Of a stretch of 64,000 nt of DNA, positions 41,615 through 49,451 are shown in pieces. Position numbers and translations under genes: made by a program. The notes beneath the pieces were generated by a model that ran no database searches, was not told the DNA's origin, and saw only the letters and a program-made list of their open reading frames with translations. The stretch is from a virus, in IMG/VR virus record IMGVR_UViG_3300026078_000019, positions 85,873 to 149,872 of that record; one strand, 5' to 3'. Positions within the stretch are counted from its first letter, which is position 1, and every line of letters begins with the position of its first letter.

Positions 41615-42580
41615 ATGGACGTCCTGCTCGAAGAGGGCAGCACTCGGGCTTGGCCTCCTGGTGGGGCCGAGCCCGTGTCGTCTGTTCTGGAGACACCTCC
41701 CGAGGCTGATCCAGTCGACGTCGAGATGCTGGCTCAACGGGCCGTCGATTCCATCGACGACCACAGCCAGGCGATCGCGGACGGGATGAAGCTGGCGGCC
41801 CTGAACTCGGAAGCGTCGATCGATACTACCGGGTACGTACCGAACACGAAGAGCATCTGGCGTCATCCCAATGCGAATCCGATCGCACTCATGCTCTTGC
41901 TCCTCGACAAGTACGGGCAGGAGTACCTGGCGTGGCATCCCGACGTTCTGAAGCTGACGCTGGATCGTGATGGCGTGGCGCTGTCCAACAGCGTGTGGAA
42001 CAAGATTCTCGCCGGCAGAGTGCTGCTCGCCTCACCGTCGCCGTGGCGTCAGTGGGAAGTGTTCCACTGGGTCTGCCGAGCACTCGCGGGTGAAAGCCCG
42101 AACTTCGTCTATCTGGAAGAGCCGCAGATCGGGCATCTGGTCGCCGGCTACGCGATGATGAAACTGGTCGATCCCGCCCGCACCACGGCGTGGGAGATCG
42201 ACAAGTTCATCGCCGCAGTGTTTAAGAACGACGGGATCGCCTTCATCCCCCAGCCACTCGACTTCGCTCAGCGTGAGCTGGAAGAAACGAAGATCGAGTG
42301 TCAGCACTGCAACGCGTTGCATCGAGACGACAACGACGTCACCTGCGTCACCTGTGGGAAGGGACCGCTCGTCAAGGTCCCGTACGAGTTCGAGGCGGAG
42401 AAGTCCCAGACCCAGGATCTCTGGAACGCTCGCCACAACAAGCCGTTGGCGGACGCGGTGAGCAACCTTCCTGACACCGCTGCCGGAAGTGCGGTATACC
42501 GGCTGTTGGTCGAGTGGTCCTACGCCGCGACGGTGAAGGCCCAGATGATCCAGCAGCTCAGGATGATCGGCGGAAAATGA
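41615..42580 (+). CDS. Head-region protein with a zinc-finger-like motif (321 aa)
   Basis: The N-terminal 70 residues are acidic. The middle is helical with aromatic residues (PWRQWEVFHWVCRALAGE, MMKLVDPARTTAWEIDKF). C-Q-H-C and C-V-T-C about 15 residues apart form a likely zinc site near 230-247. The portal and terminase also carry Cys clusters. The gene overlaps the next by ATGA. Probably a head or packaging accessory. Confidence 0.7.
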   Translation: MDVLLEEGSTRAWPPGGAEPVSSVLETPPEADPVDVEMLAQRAVDSIDDHSQAIADGMKLAALNSEASIDTTGYVPNTKSIWRHPNANPIALMLLLLDKYGQEYLAWHPDVLKLTLDRDGVALSNSVWNKILAGRVLLASPSPWRQWEVFHWVCRALAGESPNFVYLEEPQIGHLVAGYAMMKLVDPARTTAWEIDKFIAAVFKNDGIAFIPQPLDFAQRELEETKIECQHCNALHRDDNDVTCVTCGKGPLVKVPYEFEAEKSQTQDLWNARHNKPLADAVSNLPDTAAGSAVYRLLVEWSYAATVKAQMIQQLRMIGGK

Positions 42581-43080
42581 AAGCGCTGGAAGTCTTCTAC
42601 TCCGAGGTCGAGAAGCGGGCGGGCAGCAGCTCACTGCTGGCACGGGCTACGAAGACTCTCGGCAACTTCGCGAAGCGGCAGGCGCACGGGCTCACCGGTG
42701 CCTACGCGAACGAGGCGGCGAGTATCGGCCTGAGCCCGAAGGCGGTGCAGCAGGGAGTCACGTCCCTGCCCGGCCTCGCGCGCGGGCTCGCAAGCCGCCC
42801 CCGAGAGACGCTACACGCCGTGGGGCAGGAGGCGCTGAGCGGGGGCGCTGCGACGGGCCTGGGGCTCGGCGTAGGGCTGCCGCTGGCCTTGGCTGCCCCA
42901 GACCTCGCTCGAGGTGATGAAAGCGCCAAGGGCGGACGTTCGTTGCGCCAGAAGGCTGTGGGGCTCGGCGCTCAGGTTGCAGGCGGAGCGCTGACCGCTG
43001 GGGTACCGGTGATCCCGGGAGCCTTGGGTGGTGCCGCCATCGAATCGATCGCAAGCCGCACGCTCGGGAGGGCTGGCTGA
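42577..43080 (+). CDS. Gly/Ala-rich membrane-prone protein (167 aa)
   Basis: Overlaps its upstream (ATGA) and downstream (TGATG) neighbours. The C-terminal half has Gly/Ala-rich hydrophobic stretches (GGAATGLGLGVGLPLALAA, GAQVAGGALTAGVPVIPGAL) like membrane-active or fusion-type segments. Next to the portal it could be an internal head or ejected protein. Unknown family. Confidence 0.65.
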   Translation: MKALEVFYSEVEKRAGSSSLLARATKTLGNFAKRQAHGLTGAYANEAASIGLSPKAVQQGVTSLPGLARGLASRPRETLHAVGQEALSGGAATGLGLGVGLPLALAAPDLARGDESAKGGRSLRQKAVGLGAQVAGGALTAGVPVIPGALGGAAIESIASRTLGRAG

Positions 43081-44990
43081 TGTTTTTCAGTGGTGCAGGT
43101 TCGGCCATGGGTGGCGGCCGTGCGGTGGGCGGCAATGCCGATCGCGGCCAGGTACTCGGTCGTCGATATCAGCCGTTCGCCAATCCCTTCTTCGATCAGG
43201 CAAGCACGTACACGCCGCCCTCGATCAAGGCGCTGTTCGGCTTCTGCCGGTTCTACTACCTGACCCACGGCATCATCAACGCCGTCATCACGAAGGCGTC
43301 CGAGTACCCGGTCACCGACCTGATCATCCAGCACGAGAACGAAGGCGTGCGCAATCGCTGGGAGGATCTCCTTCTCGGCGTGATGAACTATCGAGTGCAC
43401 CAGTTCGAGATCAATCTCGACTACTACGTGTACGGCAACGCCTTCATGTCGGCCAGCTTCCCCTTCCGGAAGAAGCTGATCTGCGGCAACTCATTGTGCG
43501 GTGCGGAGCACGACGCCCTGAACTCGCGCCCGGCGTGGCGCTACGTCAACAACCGTTGGTGGCTCCAGTGCTCGAAGTGCGGCCAGACCGACTTCGCGAC
43601 GAGCCGTGACGACTACTACCCGAAGTACTCGGACATCGGGATGATCCGGTGGAACCCCGAGTACGTGCACATCTTCTACAACGAAGCCACCGGCCGCATG
43701 GACTACGGCCTCGACCTGAGCCCGGACTTCCGCGCGCAGGTCATGATGGGCCGCAAGGATCTCGTGGCAACGACGCCGGAGATCTTCTTGGAGGCGGTGA
43801 AGACTCGGCGCCAGCTCGTCTTCGACAAGTCCGAGGTCTTCCACATGCGTCGCCCCAGCCTCTCCACGATGAGCCGTGGATGGGGCGTGCCGCTGCTCAT
43901 GCCGGTGCTGAAGGACGCCTTCTACGCCCAGGTCATGCGCAAGGCCCAGGAAGCGATCATGTTGACGCACCTGGTGCCACAGATCTTCCTGTTCCCGCAG
44001 CCGGCCACCGCTGGCGCCGATCCCTTCACCACCGTCGACCTCTCGAACTGGCGCGACCACATCCGCCGCGAGCTGGCGCGTCAGCGCATGGATCCGAGCT
44101 ACTACGGCATCCTGCCGTTCCCTCTCGGCCACCAGGTCATCGGCGAGAACGGGCGCGCGCTGCTCATGATGCCGGAGATCCAGCAGCTCAACGAGTTGAT
44201 GGTCGCGGGCATGGGCTTCCCGATCAATCTAGTCTTTGGCGACGGCACCTACGCCGGCAACAGCGTCAACCTGCGCATGCTGGAGAACTTCTTCCTTTCC
44301 AACATGCACGGTCACTCCCGCTTCCTCGCTTGGATGATGAAGCGCATGGGTGCGTACCTCGGCTGGCCGGTGCCGGACGGGCGCTTCAAGCCCTTCCGTA
44401 TGGCGGACGATCTCCAGCGCCAGGGCATGATGCTGAGCCTGAACCAGATGGGCAAGATCAGCGATGCCACGCTGCTCAGCTACACCGACCTGAAGGTCGA
44501 GGACGAGGCCAACCTGATGGTGCAGGAGAGCGCCATCAAGGCGAAGGCCCTGAAGCAAAAGATGATCGCAGAAGCGGAAGCTCAGGGCGAGGCGCAGCTC
44601 GTCATGGCGAAGTACCAGGCGTCTGCCCAGGCAGCTCTGACCACGGCAGGCGCACGAGAGATGGCGCCGAAGAAGACGCCGTTCGACGAGATCCAAGGAC
44701 AGAGCGCTGGTACGCAGCAGAGCGGAGCCTCCATGGATGCGGTCTCGGCCGCCTTGGCGAACAAGGTCAAGGCCATGCCTCCGGAGCAGCAGAAGATCTA
44801 CCTGGAGCAGCTTCAGTCCAAGGCGCCGGAAGCGATGGAACTGCTGGCGCAGCAGGGCATCCAGATGCCACAGGAGCTGATGCCGATCGGCGGTGGACCC
44901 CAGGCACAGGGGGCGGGTGGCCCGCCCATGCCTGAGGTCGACATGCGTCCGTTGCCGGAAGTTCTGCCGCCGCGACGCGCCGCGGCCTAG
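43080..44990 (+). CDS. Portal protein with an inserted zinc-binding loop (636 aa)
   Basis: The family layout is visible: an N-terminal arm, YYLTHGIINAVITKASEYPV, D-Y-Y-V-Y-G-N-A-F, WNPEYVHIFYNEATGRMDYG, V-F-H-M-R-R-P, and a C-terminal Gln/Ala-rich coiled tail. The dodecameric portal is the DNA gate of the capsid. Cys135, Cys140, Cys164 and Cys167 in the wing region form a probable zinc site, an unusual addition. The C-terminal 130 residues are Gln/Met/Pro-rich. The stop overlaps the converging gene at 44987. Confidence 0.85.
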   Translation: MFFSGAGSAMGGGRAVGGNADRGQVLGRRYQPFANPFFDQASTYTPPSIKALFGFCRFYYLTHGIINAVITKASEYPVTDLIIQHENEGVRNRWEDLLLGVMNYRVHQFEINLDYYVYGNAFMSASFPFRKKLICGNSLCGAEHDALNSRPAWRYVNNRWWLQCSKCGQTDFATSRDDYYPKYSDIGMIRWNPEYVHIFYNEATGRMDYGLDLSPDFRAQVMMGRKDLVATTPEIFLEAVKTRRQLVFDKSEVFHMRRPSLSTMSRGWGVPLLMPVLKDAFYAQVMRKAQEAIMLTHLVPQIFLFPQPATAGADPFTTVDLSNWRDHIRRELARQRMDPSYYGILPFPLGHQVIGENGRALLMMPEIQQLNELMVAGMGFPINLVFGDGTYAGNSVNLRMLENFFLSNMHGHSRFLAWMMKRMGAYLGWPVPDGRFKPFRMADDLQRQGMMLSLNQMGKISDATLLSYTDLKVEDEANLMVQESAIKAKALKQKMIAEAEAQGEAQLVMAKYQASAQAALTTAGAREMAPKKTPFDEIQGQSAGTQQSGASMDAVSAALANKVKAMPPEQQKIYLEQLQSKAPEAMELLAQQGIQMPQELMPIGGGPQAQGAGGPPMPEVDMRPLPEVLPPRRAAA

Positions 44991-46417
44991 AGCCAGAGTC
45001 TCGTGATGATCGGCGGAGTCCAGTCCTCGATGAGGCGCTGGACTTTGTCGTATGCGGGATGATGCTTCACGATCGTATCGATGTCCGGTGAGCCTTCGGC
45101 GAAACAGCGCAGTACCATCAACGCAGCCATGTACGGATCGGGGACGAGCTTCTTCATCCCTTCACGTATACGCGTGGAGTCGGCGTAGAATGAGCTGAGG
45201 TTGTTCATCACGATGCCCCAGTCCGCCATCGAGCGGTTCCCGGCAACGATCGTTTGATGCGCCATCTGCGAGGCTTCGCGGTGCGCGTCTGGGGCTCGCG
45301 TGACGCGGGCGTCGTGGTTGGTGAGGTAGCGGTGGAGCACCTGCGGGCCCAGGCGCTCGGCGAAGGGCAGCGAGAGGCCTCGAAGCCCGGGTTCGCGGGC
45401 GATGGGCTCCAGGAGGTCCCACGGCATCTCGTCTAGGATGTTGATGATGCCGGAGGTGCGGACTGACTTCAGCTCGTCGAGCTTCGGCGTCCTCGCCATG
45501 AACCGAAGAAGTTCTCGTCGATTCGCTTCGGTGAACTGTGTGGAGAGGGCGCGAAGTCCTTCCACGTACTGCTCGGAGTTGGCGTCGTATCGCGAAATGA
45601 TCGCGGCCTTACGTACTCCGGACAGATCGTTCATAACTTCGTGGGCACGAGGTTGCGTGCAGAGCTGTAGGAAGCGGCAGATGGCGGTGTAGTTGATCGA
45701 CCCCGTCGGTCCGAGACCTTGTCGAACCACTTCCTTGTACGCGAGCTGGCTCAGCTCTTCGTGGAACCGATTCCCGAGGCGACCAGAGAGCGCGGAGAAC
45801 AGCCACACGTTCTCGCCATTCAAGTGATGCTCCATCATGTGGACCACCGAGGCCTTGGTGTGGCCGCCCGAGCAGTAGACGGTGTCGAGACCGCGGCCCA
45901 CTGGATCTCGATGAACTGGGACCAGTCCAAGGTCTTCGAACGGAGGACAGACCCACGTACGGAAGAACACCCGCGGTTCCACCTTCTCGAAGTAGTCGAC
46001 TTCGTAGATCCCTTCGTTGACCACGGGGGAGACTTTACTAGCGCGAGCCGCGGTGTACGAGTCGAACAGCCGCTGTCGATCGACCATCATCGCTTGCGCT
46101 TCCGGCATCATCGAGTTCGAGGCGAAGAAGGCGGCGATCTGAAGCGGGTCCGACAAACCGTAGTCGCCGGAGTCGAGGTACGGGTTGGTGAGCCGAAACC
46201 CCGTTCTCTGCACCCAGGCCGGGCACAGCCCGTAGGCAGTGGCTTCCACGTAGGTGATCGACCTGTTCTGGAGCGCGTCTAGATGCTCCGTTAGAAAGTT
46301 CATGCGCTCGACCGTCTCGTACCCAGCCACGAGCAGCAGTGCTCGATCGGCGTACCCGGCGGACAGGCGGTCCCGTAGGATCTGTCTGGCCGCCGCTTCG
46401 AGCAGTTCGTTCACCAC
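44987..46417 (-). CDS. Unknown helical-repeat protein of the MoxR/VWA operon (476 aa)
   Basis: GTG 46417 is listed; GTG 46414, 7 nt after GGAGG, is an equally good start. The whole protein looks helical, possibly HEAT-like (LLRFMARTPKLDELKSVRTS, ILDEMPWDLLEPIAREPGLR). It overlaps the VWA gene and is the last gene of the operon. In MoxR-VWA systems a third partner often supplies target recognition; that role is inference. I cannot assign a family. Confidence 0.7.
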   Translation of the reverse strand: MVNELLEAAARQILRDRLSAGYADRALLLVAGYETVERMNFLTEHLDALQNRSITYVEATAYGLCPAWVQRTGFRLTNPYLDSGDYGLSDPLQIAAFFASNSMMPEAQAMMVDRQRLFDSYTAARASKVSPVVNEGIYEVDYFEKVEPRVFFRTWVCPPFEDLGLVPVHRDPVGRGLDTVYCSGGHTKASVVHMMEHHLNGENVWLFSALSGRLGNRFHEELSQLAYKEVVRQGLGPTGSINYTAICRFLQLCTQPRAHEVMNDLSGVRKAAIISRYDANSEQYVEGLRALSTQFTEANRRELLRFMARTPKLDELKSVRTSGIINILDEMPWDLLEPIAREPGLRGLSLPFAERLGPQVLHRYLTNHDARVTRAPDAHREASQMAHQTIVAGNRSMADWGIVMNNLSSFYADSTRIREGMKKLVPDPYMAALMVLRCFAEGSPDIDTIVKHHPAYDKVQRLIEDWTPPIITRLWL

Positions 46418-47598
46418 GACACCTCCATGATGTAGTTGCGCCCCCAGGGTTGTGGCTGTCCATTCTGCGGGATCACCCAGAGGGTTTTCGGGAAGGGCTT
46501 CTGGGGGATTGCGATGAATCCGTCGGTGAAGATGGTAAGGGCCGAAGGGTTCTCCTTCTCGATCAGATTGAACAGATCACGCGTGCTTGTGTAGCTGTGC
46601 GCGCCGGTGAGAAACTTCACCTGGTTGAGCACCTCGCGAGGCTTGCTCGTTCGCACGACCTCTCGTACCGCGGCGTCGAACGTCGCGACTACGACGCTCT
46701 TCGCGCGCAGCGCCGCCGGCAGTACGTTCGACTTGAACTCCTGAAACAGGGATTGGCTCACCGATCCCGAGACGTCGATTCCGATGAAGAGCTTCTTTTC
46801 CGTCCTCGATCGTCGGGTGGGCAGTATGATGTCGGGGTAGTGCTTCCGGTTCGGGCGTGTGTAGGAGGGGAAGCCGGCACCGATGTCGGAGATCAGGTCG
46901 CCTCGAAGCAGGCGCGACCACGGCACGCGAGTACGAAGCACGTTGCCGAGACGGTTCCCGATGATGTCGCCGTAGACCTCCTCCACGCTCTTCCCCTTGA
47001 CCTGCTGCTGGATCATCGCGGCCTGGGCCAGCTCTTCGGTGAACTGTCGCTTGAACTGATCTTCTGTGGCCTGCGGATGCGGGGTGTAGATGAAGTCGGA
47101 GGCCGACTGCGTCTCGCCGCCGCCCTTGGGCCTAGGCCGCAAGGAGCTGTTCAAGACAAGCTGATCGTAGATCTGCTCGGCTGTCATGTCCTTCGCCCAA
47201 TCGGCCGGCTGTACGCCATCCGCAGGCGGAGTCACCACGATGCCGTTTCTCGTGAAGATGGTGCAACACTCTCGCACCACGACCATGTCGCACGCTTCGT
47301 TCCACACCTTTCCATCACGATCGCCCTTACGTGCGACGTGGTTGAAGAAGATGTGGAGCCACTCGTGCAAAAGATCGAACTTTGTCCCGAACGATGCGTT
47401 CTTCAGCACCCAGTTCGGGGCCACGTACACCATTCGTCCGTCGGTGCACATCGTGCCGATGCTGGCGTCTTCCACGACTCGCACGGCCTCCCCCATGAGG
47501 GAGAGGCCGCCGAGGGGGAAGTCCATCATCAGCTCGCGGATCGCGCGCTTCACCAGAAGCAGGGCGGCCGCATCTCTGAAGCTGGACTCATCGATCAT
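46411..47598 (-). CDS. Metallopeptidase-like protein with VWA domain (DUF2201-type, 395 aa)
   Basis: The N-terminal domain has His78-Glu79-Trp-Leu-His82, an HExxH zinc motif, followed by N-E-A-C-D-M. The C-terminal domain is VWA-like with a MIDAS D275-V-S277-G-S279 and T-D-G near 356. This pair of domains matches the DUF2201 family, usually encoded beside MoxR-type ATPases. The MIDAS probably binds a ligand or the ATPase and the N-terminal domain may cleave or only bind proteins. ATGA overlap with the ATPase gene supports a complex. Confidence 0.85.
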   Translation of the reverse strand: MIDESSFRDAAALLLVKRAIRELMMDFPLGGLSLMGEAVRVVEDASIGTMCTDGRMVYVAPNWVLKNASFGTKFDLLHEWLHIFFNHVARKGDRDGKVWNEACDMVVVRECCTIFTRNGIVVTPPADGVQPADWAKDMTAEQIYDQLVLNSSLRPRPKGGGETQSASDFIYTPHPQATEDQFKRQFTEELAQAAMIQQQVKGKSVEEVYGDIIGNRLGNVLRTRVPWSRLLRGDLISDIGAGFPSYTRPNRKHYPDIILPTRRSRTEKKLFIGIDVSGSVSQSLFQEFKSNVLPAALRAKSVVVATFDAAVREVVRTSKPREVLNQVKFLTGAHSYTSTRDLFNLIEKENPSALTIFTDGFIAIPQKPFPKTLWVIPQNGQPQPWGRNYIMEVSW

Positions 47599-48776
47599 GG
47601 AGTACTTCCTTTCTTGGGGGCGACGAGCGTGCTCTCGCCGTCTCCCATCTGCACGAGATCGGACATCATGACGTCGGCGGTCTTCGGGAACATCGTGGCG
47701 ATGTCGACCCGAACCTTCATCTTGAGCTGGACGACGAGAGCCACGCGCATCTCGGGATCGAGCGATGCGACGGCCTTCTCCAGACCGGTGTACTGCGGTT
47801 GCACACCGCTCTGGTTCAGGCGCACGGCCACGGCGTAGATCGCAGCGAACTGCTTCATGCGACGCTCCGCGCCGCTCGACGCGAACTGCACGTCACCGTT
47901 CAGGAGGATCTGATCGACGTTGACCTCGCTGATGACTTCGTGCCAGGCCCAGAAGTCATTGCTGACTGCCTGGCCGCACTTCCGCTCCACGATGCCCTTC
48001 CAGTTCGAGGGCGTGTTGTTGTTGAAGACGTCCTGCTTCGGGCTGGGGTAGGCGAAGAACTGCTGCGACACCTCCCACCACCCACGAGGGGTGGGGAAGC
48101 GCGGCACGTTGTCCATGTGCTCGAAGAGATGCGCGGGCTTGAAGAACAGGTAGCCCAGCACCGTGTCGTGGATCTCTCCGCTGGCTCGACCATACGTCGC
48201 GAAGCTGCCGATGTCCGGGATCATCTCGATGATGGTCATCCGGGTACGGAGCGATTCGCTGATCTCGTTCGCGTGCTGGTCATCGCCGAGACGGTTGCCG
48301 GCCCCCATGATGAGCGTTCCGGGGTGCAGCGTGCGATCACGGAACTGACGGTTCGCTGTGACCCCGAGCAGCGCGCCCTGCACCGAAGGGTCGGCCTTGT
48401 CGAGGTCGTCGAAGAACAGGAAGCTGGGCTCCACGCATGCCATGGCGGCGTAGCGGTTCAGCACCCACTCCATGTACGCCACGCGCGCGCCCTCCCGTTC
48501 GCTGTTGCTGCCGTTGTGCAGGAAGTGCCGAACCATGCTGGGGACCGGAACGCCCGACACATCCGTGGGGTCGCTGTTCTCGCCGCAGTTGATGGCGAGC
48601 AGTGGCAGCTCGTAGAGATCACAAGCACGCGATGCGATCGCCGTCTTGCCGATACCGGTAGGACCGAGGAGCAGCGGGTTGTTCAGCGGATGACGGACCC
48701 CTTTCTTGATGAGGTTGGTCTGCATCTCCAGCTCACGCCGGACCAAGATCTCTGACTGTGTGAATGAGTACGTCAT
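47595..48776 (-). CDS. MoxR-family AAA+ ATPase (393 aa)
   Basis: Walker A is G-P-T-G-I-G-K44-T; Walker B is F-L-F-F-D123-D124-L-D-K; sensor 1 is G-A-G-N-R; an Arg finger-like R-T-R follows. The spacing and insert before helix 2 (SDPTDVSGVPVP) fit MoxR. MoxR proteins act as chaperones that remodel partner proteins using VWA adaptors. The next gene encodes such a VWA protein. Start and stop overlap both neighbours (ATGA), typical of co-translated subunits. Confidence 0.9.
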   Translation of the reverse strand: MTYSFTQSEILVRRELEMQTNLIKKGVRHPLNNPLLLGPTGIGKTAIASRACDLYELPLLAINCGENSDPTDVSGVPVPSMVRHFLHNGSNSEREGARVAYMEWVLNRYAAMACVEPSFLFFDDLDKADPSVQGALLGVTANRQFRDRTLHPGTLIMGAGNRLGDDQHANEISESLRTRMTIIEMIPDIGSFATYGRASGEIHDTVLGYLFFKPAHLFEHMDNVPRFPTPRGWWEVSQQFFAYPSPKQDVFNNNTPSNWKGIVERKCGQAVSNDFWAWHEVISEVNVDQILLNGDVQFASSGAERRMKQFAAIYAVAVRLNQSGVQPQYTGLEKAVASLDPEMRVALVVQLKMKVRVDIATMFPKTADVMMSDLVQMGDGESTLVAPKKGSTP

Positions 48777-49147
48777 TCCTCTTCGCTCTCCTCGATCTCT
48801 TCGTTTTCGTCGTTCTCGTCTTCGTCCGGGTCCATGTACGCCACCTCGTCGACGAGGCGCGTGTAGCAGTCCTGGTGCGTGTACTTCGTCACGTTGTGGT
48901 CGGTGACGAACCCGAGCTGCCCGTTCGGAAGCTGCACGATGCGCAGCTTCACGTCGGGATCCGGGACGAACATCGGCACGTCGTACTCGATGTTGTTGAA
49001 GATCATGCCCGGGATGATCATCATGACGGGCGTGCCGACGCCGACGTTCTCCTCGCCGCAGGCATCGCAGGGTGCGGTGATGTCGTCGAACCCGGTACTT
49101 GTGCTATCGGGTTCCTCGATCTGAGCGCGTTCTACCTTGTCTTTCAT
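48773..49147 (-). CDS. Acidic protein with a Cys pair (124 aa)
   Basis: ATG 49147 overlaps the stop of the tiny membrane gene (ATGA). Residues about 28-31 are C-D-A-C, possibly one half of a metal site. The middle is beta-rich (VPMFVPDPDVKLRIVQLPNG, QLGFVTDHNVTKYTHQDC). The last about 20 residues are almost all Glu/Asp. It may be a substrate or adaptor of the ATPase. No family recognised. Confidence 0.7.
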   Translation of the reverse strand: MKDKVERAQIEEPDSTSTGFDDITAPCDACGEENVGVGTPVMMIIPGMIFNNIEYDVPMFVPDPDVKLRIVQLPNGQLGFVTDHNVTKYTHQDCYTRLVDEVAYMDPDEDENDENEEIEESEEE

Positions 49148-49254
49148 GTTCCTCCGAAGAGCCACCGCCAAGCGGGACTGAACGTCATGGCATCGATCAC
49201 GCCGAGTGCGAACCCGGCGAGGGCGGACCAGAAGAAGATATCGATCAGGCCCAT
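49144..49254 (-). CDS. Tiny membrane protein (36 aa)
   Basis: The ATG at 49254 directly follows the TAG stop of the first gene and its own stop overlaps the next start (ATGA). The peptide starts MGLIDIFFWSALAGFALGVI, which is one membrane helix, and ends W-R-W-L-F-G-G-T. It is too short for most gene callers. The gapless arrangement is the main argument that it is real. Confidence 0.6.
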   Translation of the reverse strand: MGLIDIFFWSALAGFALGVIDAMTFSPAWRWLFGGT

Positions 49255-49377
49255 CTAGCTCTGTTCCTCGTTCTTCTCCTCCGTGGACTGCTCCAGCGCA
49301 TCGTTCAGGGACTTCTCGAAGTCGCTGAGGCTGTCGCTGTCGTTGTCTTCGGTGCTTGTTTCCTTGGGATCTTGCAT
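49255..49377 (-). CDS. Tiny acidic protein (40 aa), first gene of the MoxR/VWA operon
   Basis: ATG 49377 follows CTATCAGCAG and a GGTGGAGG Shine-Dalgarno, the same leader as at 38866. The product is Asp/Glu/Ser-rich with no hydrophobic core (STEDNDSDSLSDFEKSLNDA), so probably disordered. It overlaps nothing but abuts the tiny membrane gene. Good expression signals suggest a small regulator or inhibitor. Confidence 0.6.
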   Translation of the reverse strand: MQDPKETSTEDNDSDSLSDFEKSLNDALEQSTEEKNEEQS

Positions 49378-49389
49378 CTCTGCCTCCAC

Positions 49390-49399
49390 CTGCTGATAG
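49390..49399 (-). promoter_or_regulatory. Minus-strand promoter CTATCAGCAG of the MoxR/VWA operon
   Basis: It lies 12 nt before ATG 49377, with CTATCAGCAGGTGGAGG identical to the promoter-leader at 38888-38872. It diverges from the RNA polymerase promoter. Confidence 0.6.
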
Positions 49400-49416
49400 C
49401 TGCGTACGCACGCGCG

Positions 49417-49446
49417 TTGACCCTTTGTTTCGGCGCCGAGTAGACT
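49417..49446 (+). promoter_or_regulatory. Two-box promoter of the RNA polymerase gene (TTGACC-N18-TAGACT)
   Basis: TTGACC at 49417-49422, 18-nt spacer ending CCGAG, TAGACT at 49441-49446, then 5 nt to GTG 49452. This matches the head-operon promoter at 38896-38925 in both boxes and in spacing. Leaderless start is likely. Confidence 0.6.
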
Positions 49447-49451
49447 GCGGT

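Noticed and set aside
40430-41938. 502-codon minus-strand frame opposite the major virion protein
   Set aside because: Compositional shadow; the plus-strand gene has strong Shine-Dalgarno and biased codon use.
49356-49451. Upstream extension of the RNA polymerase frame
   Set aside because: It would place the -35 and -10 boxes and the start of the divergent operon inside the gene. GTG 49452 fits the promoter pattern.
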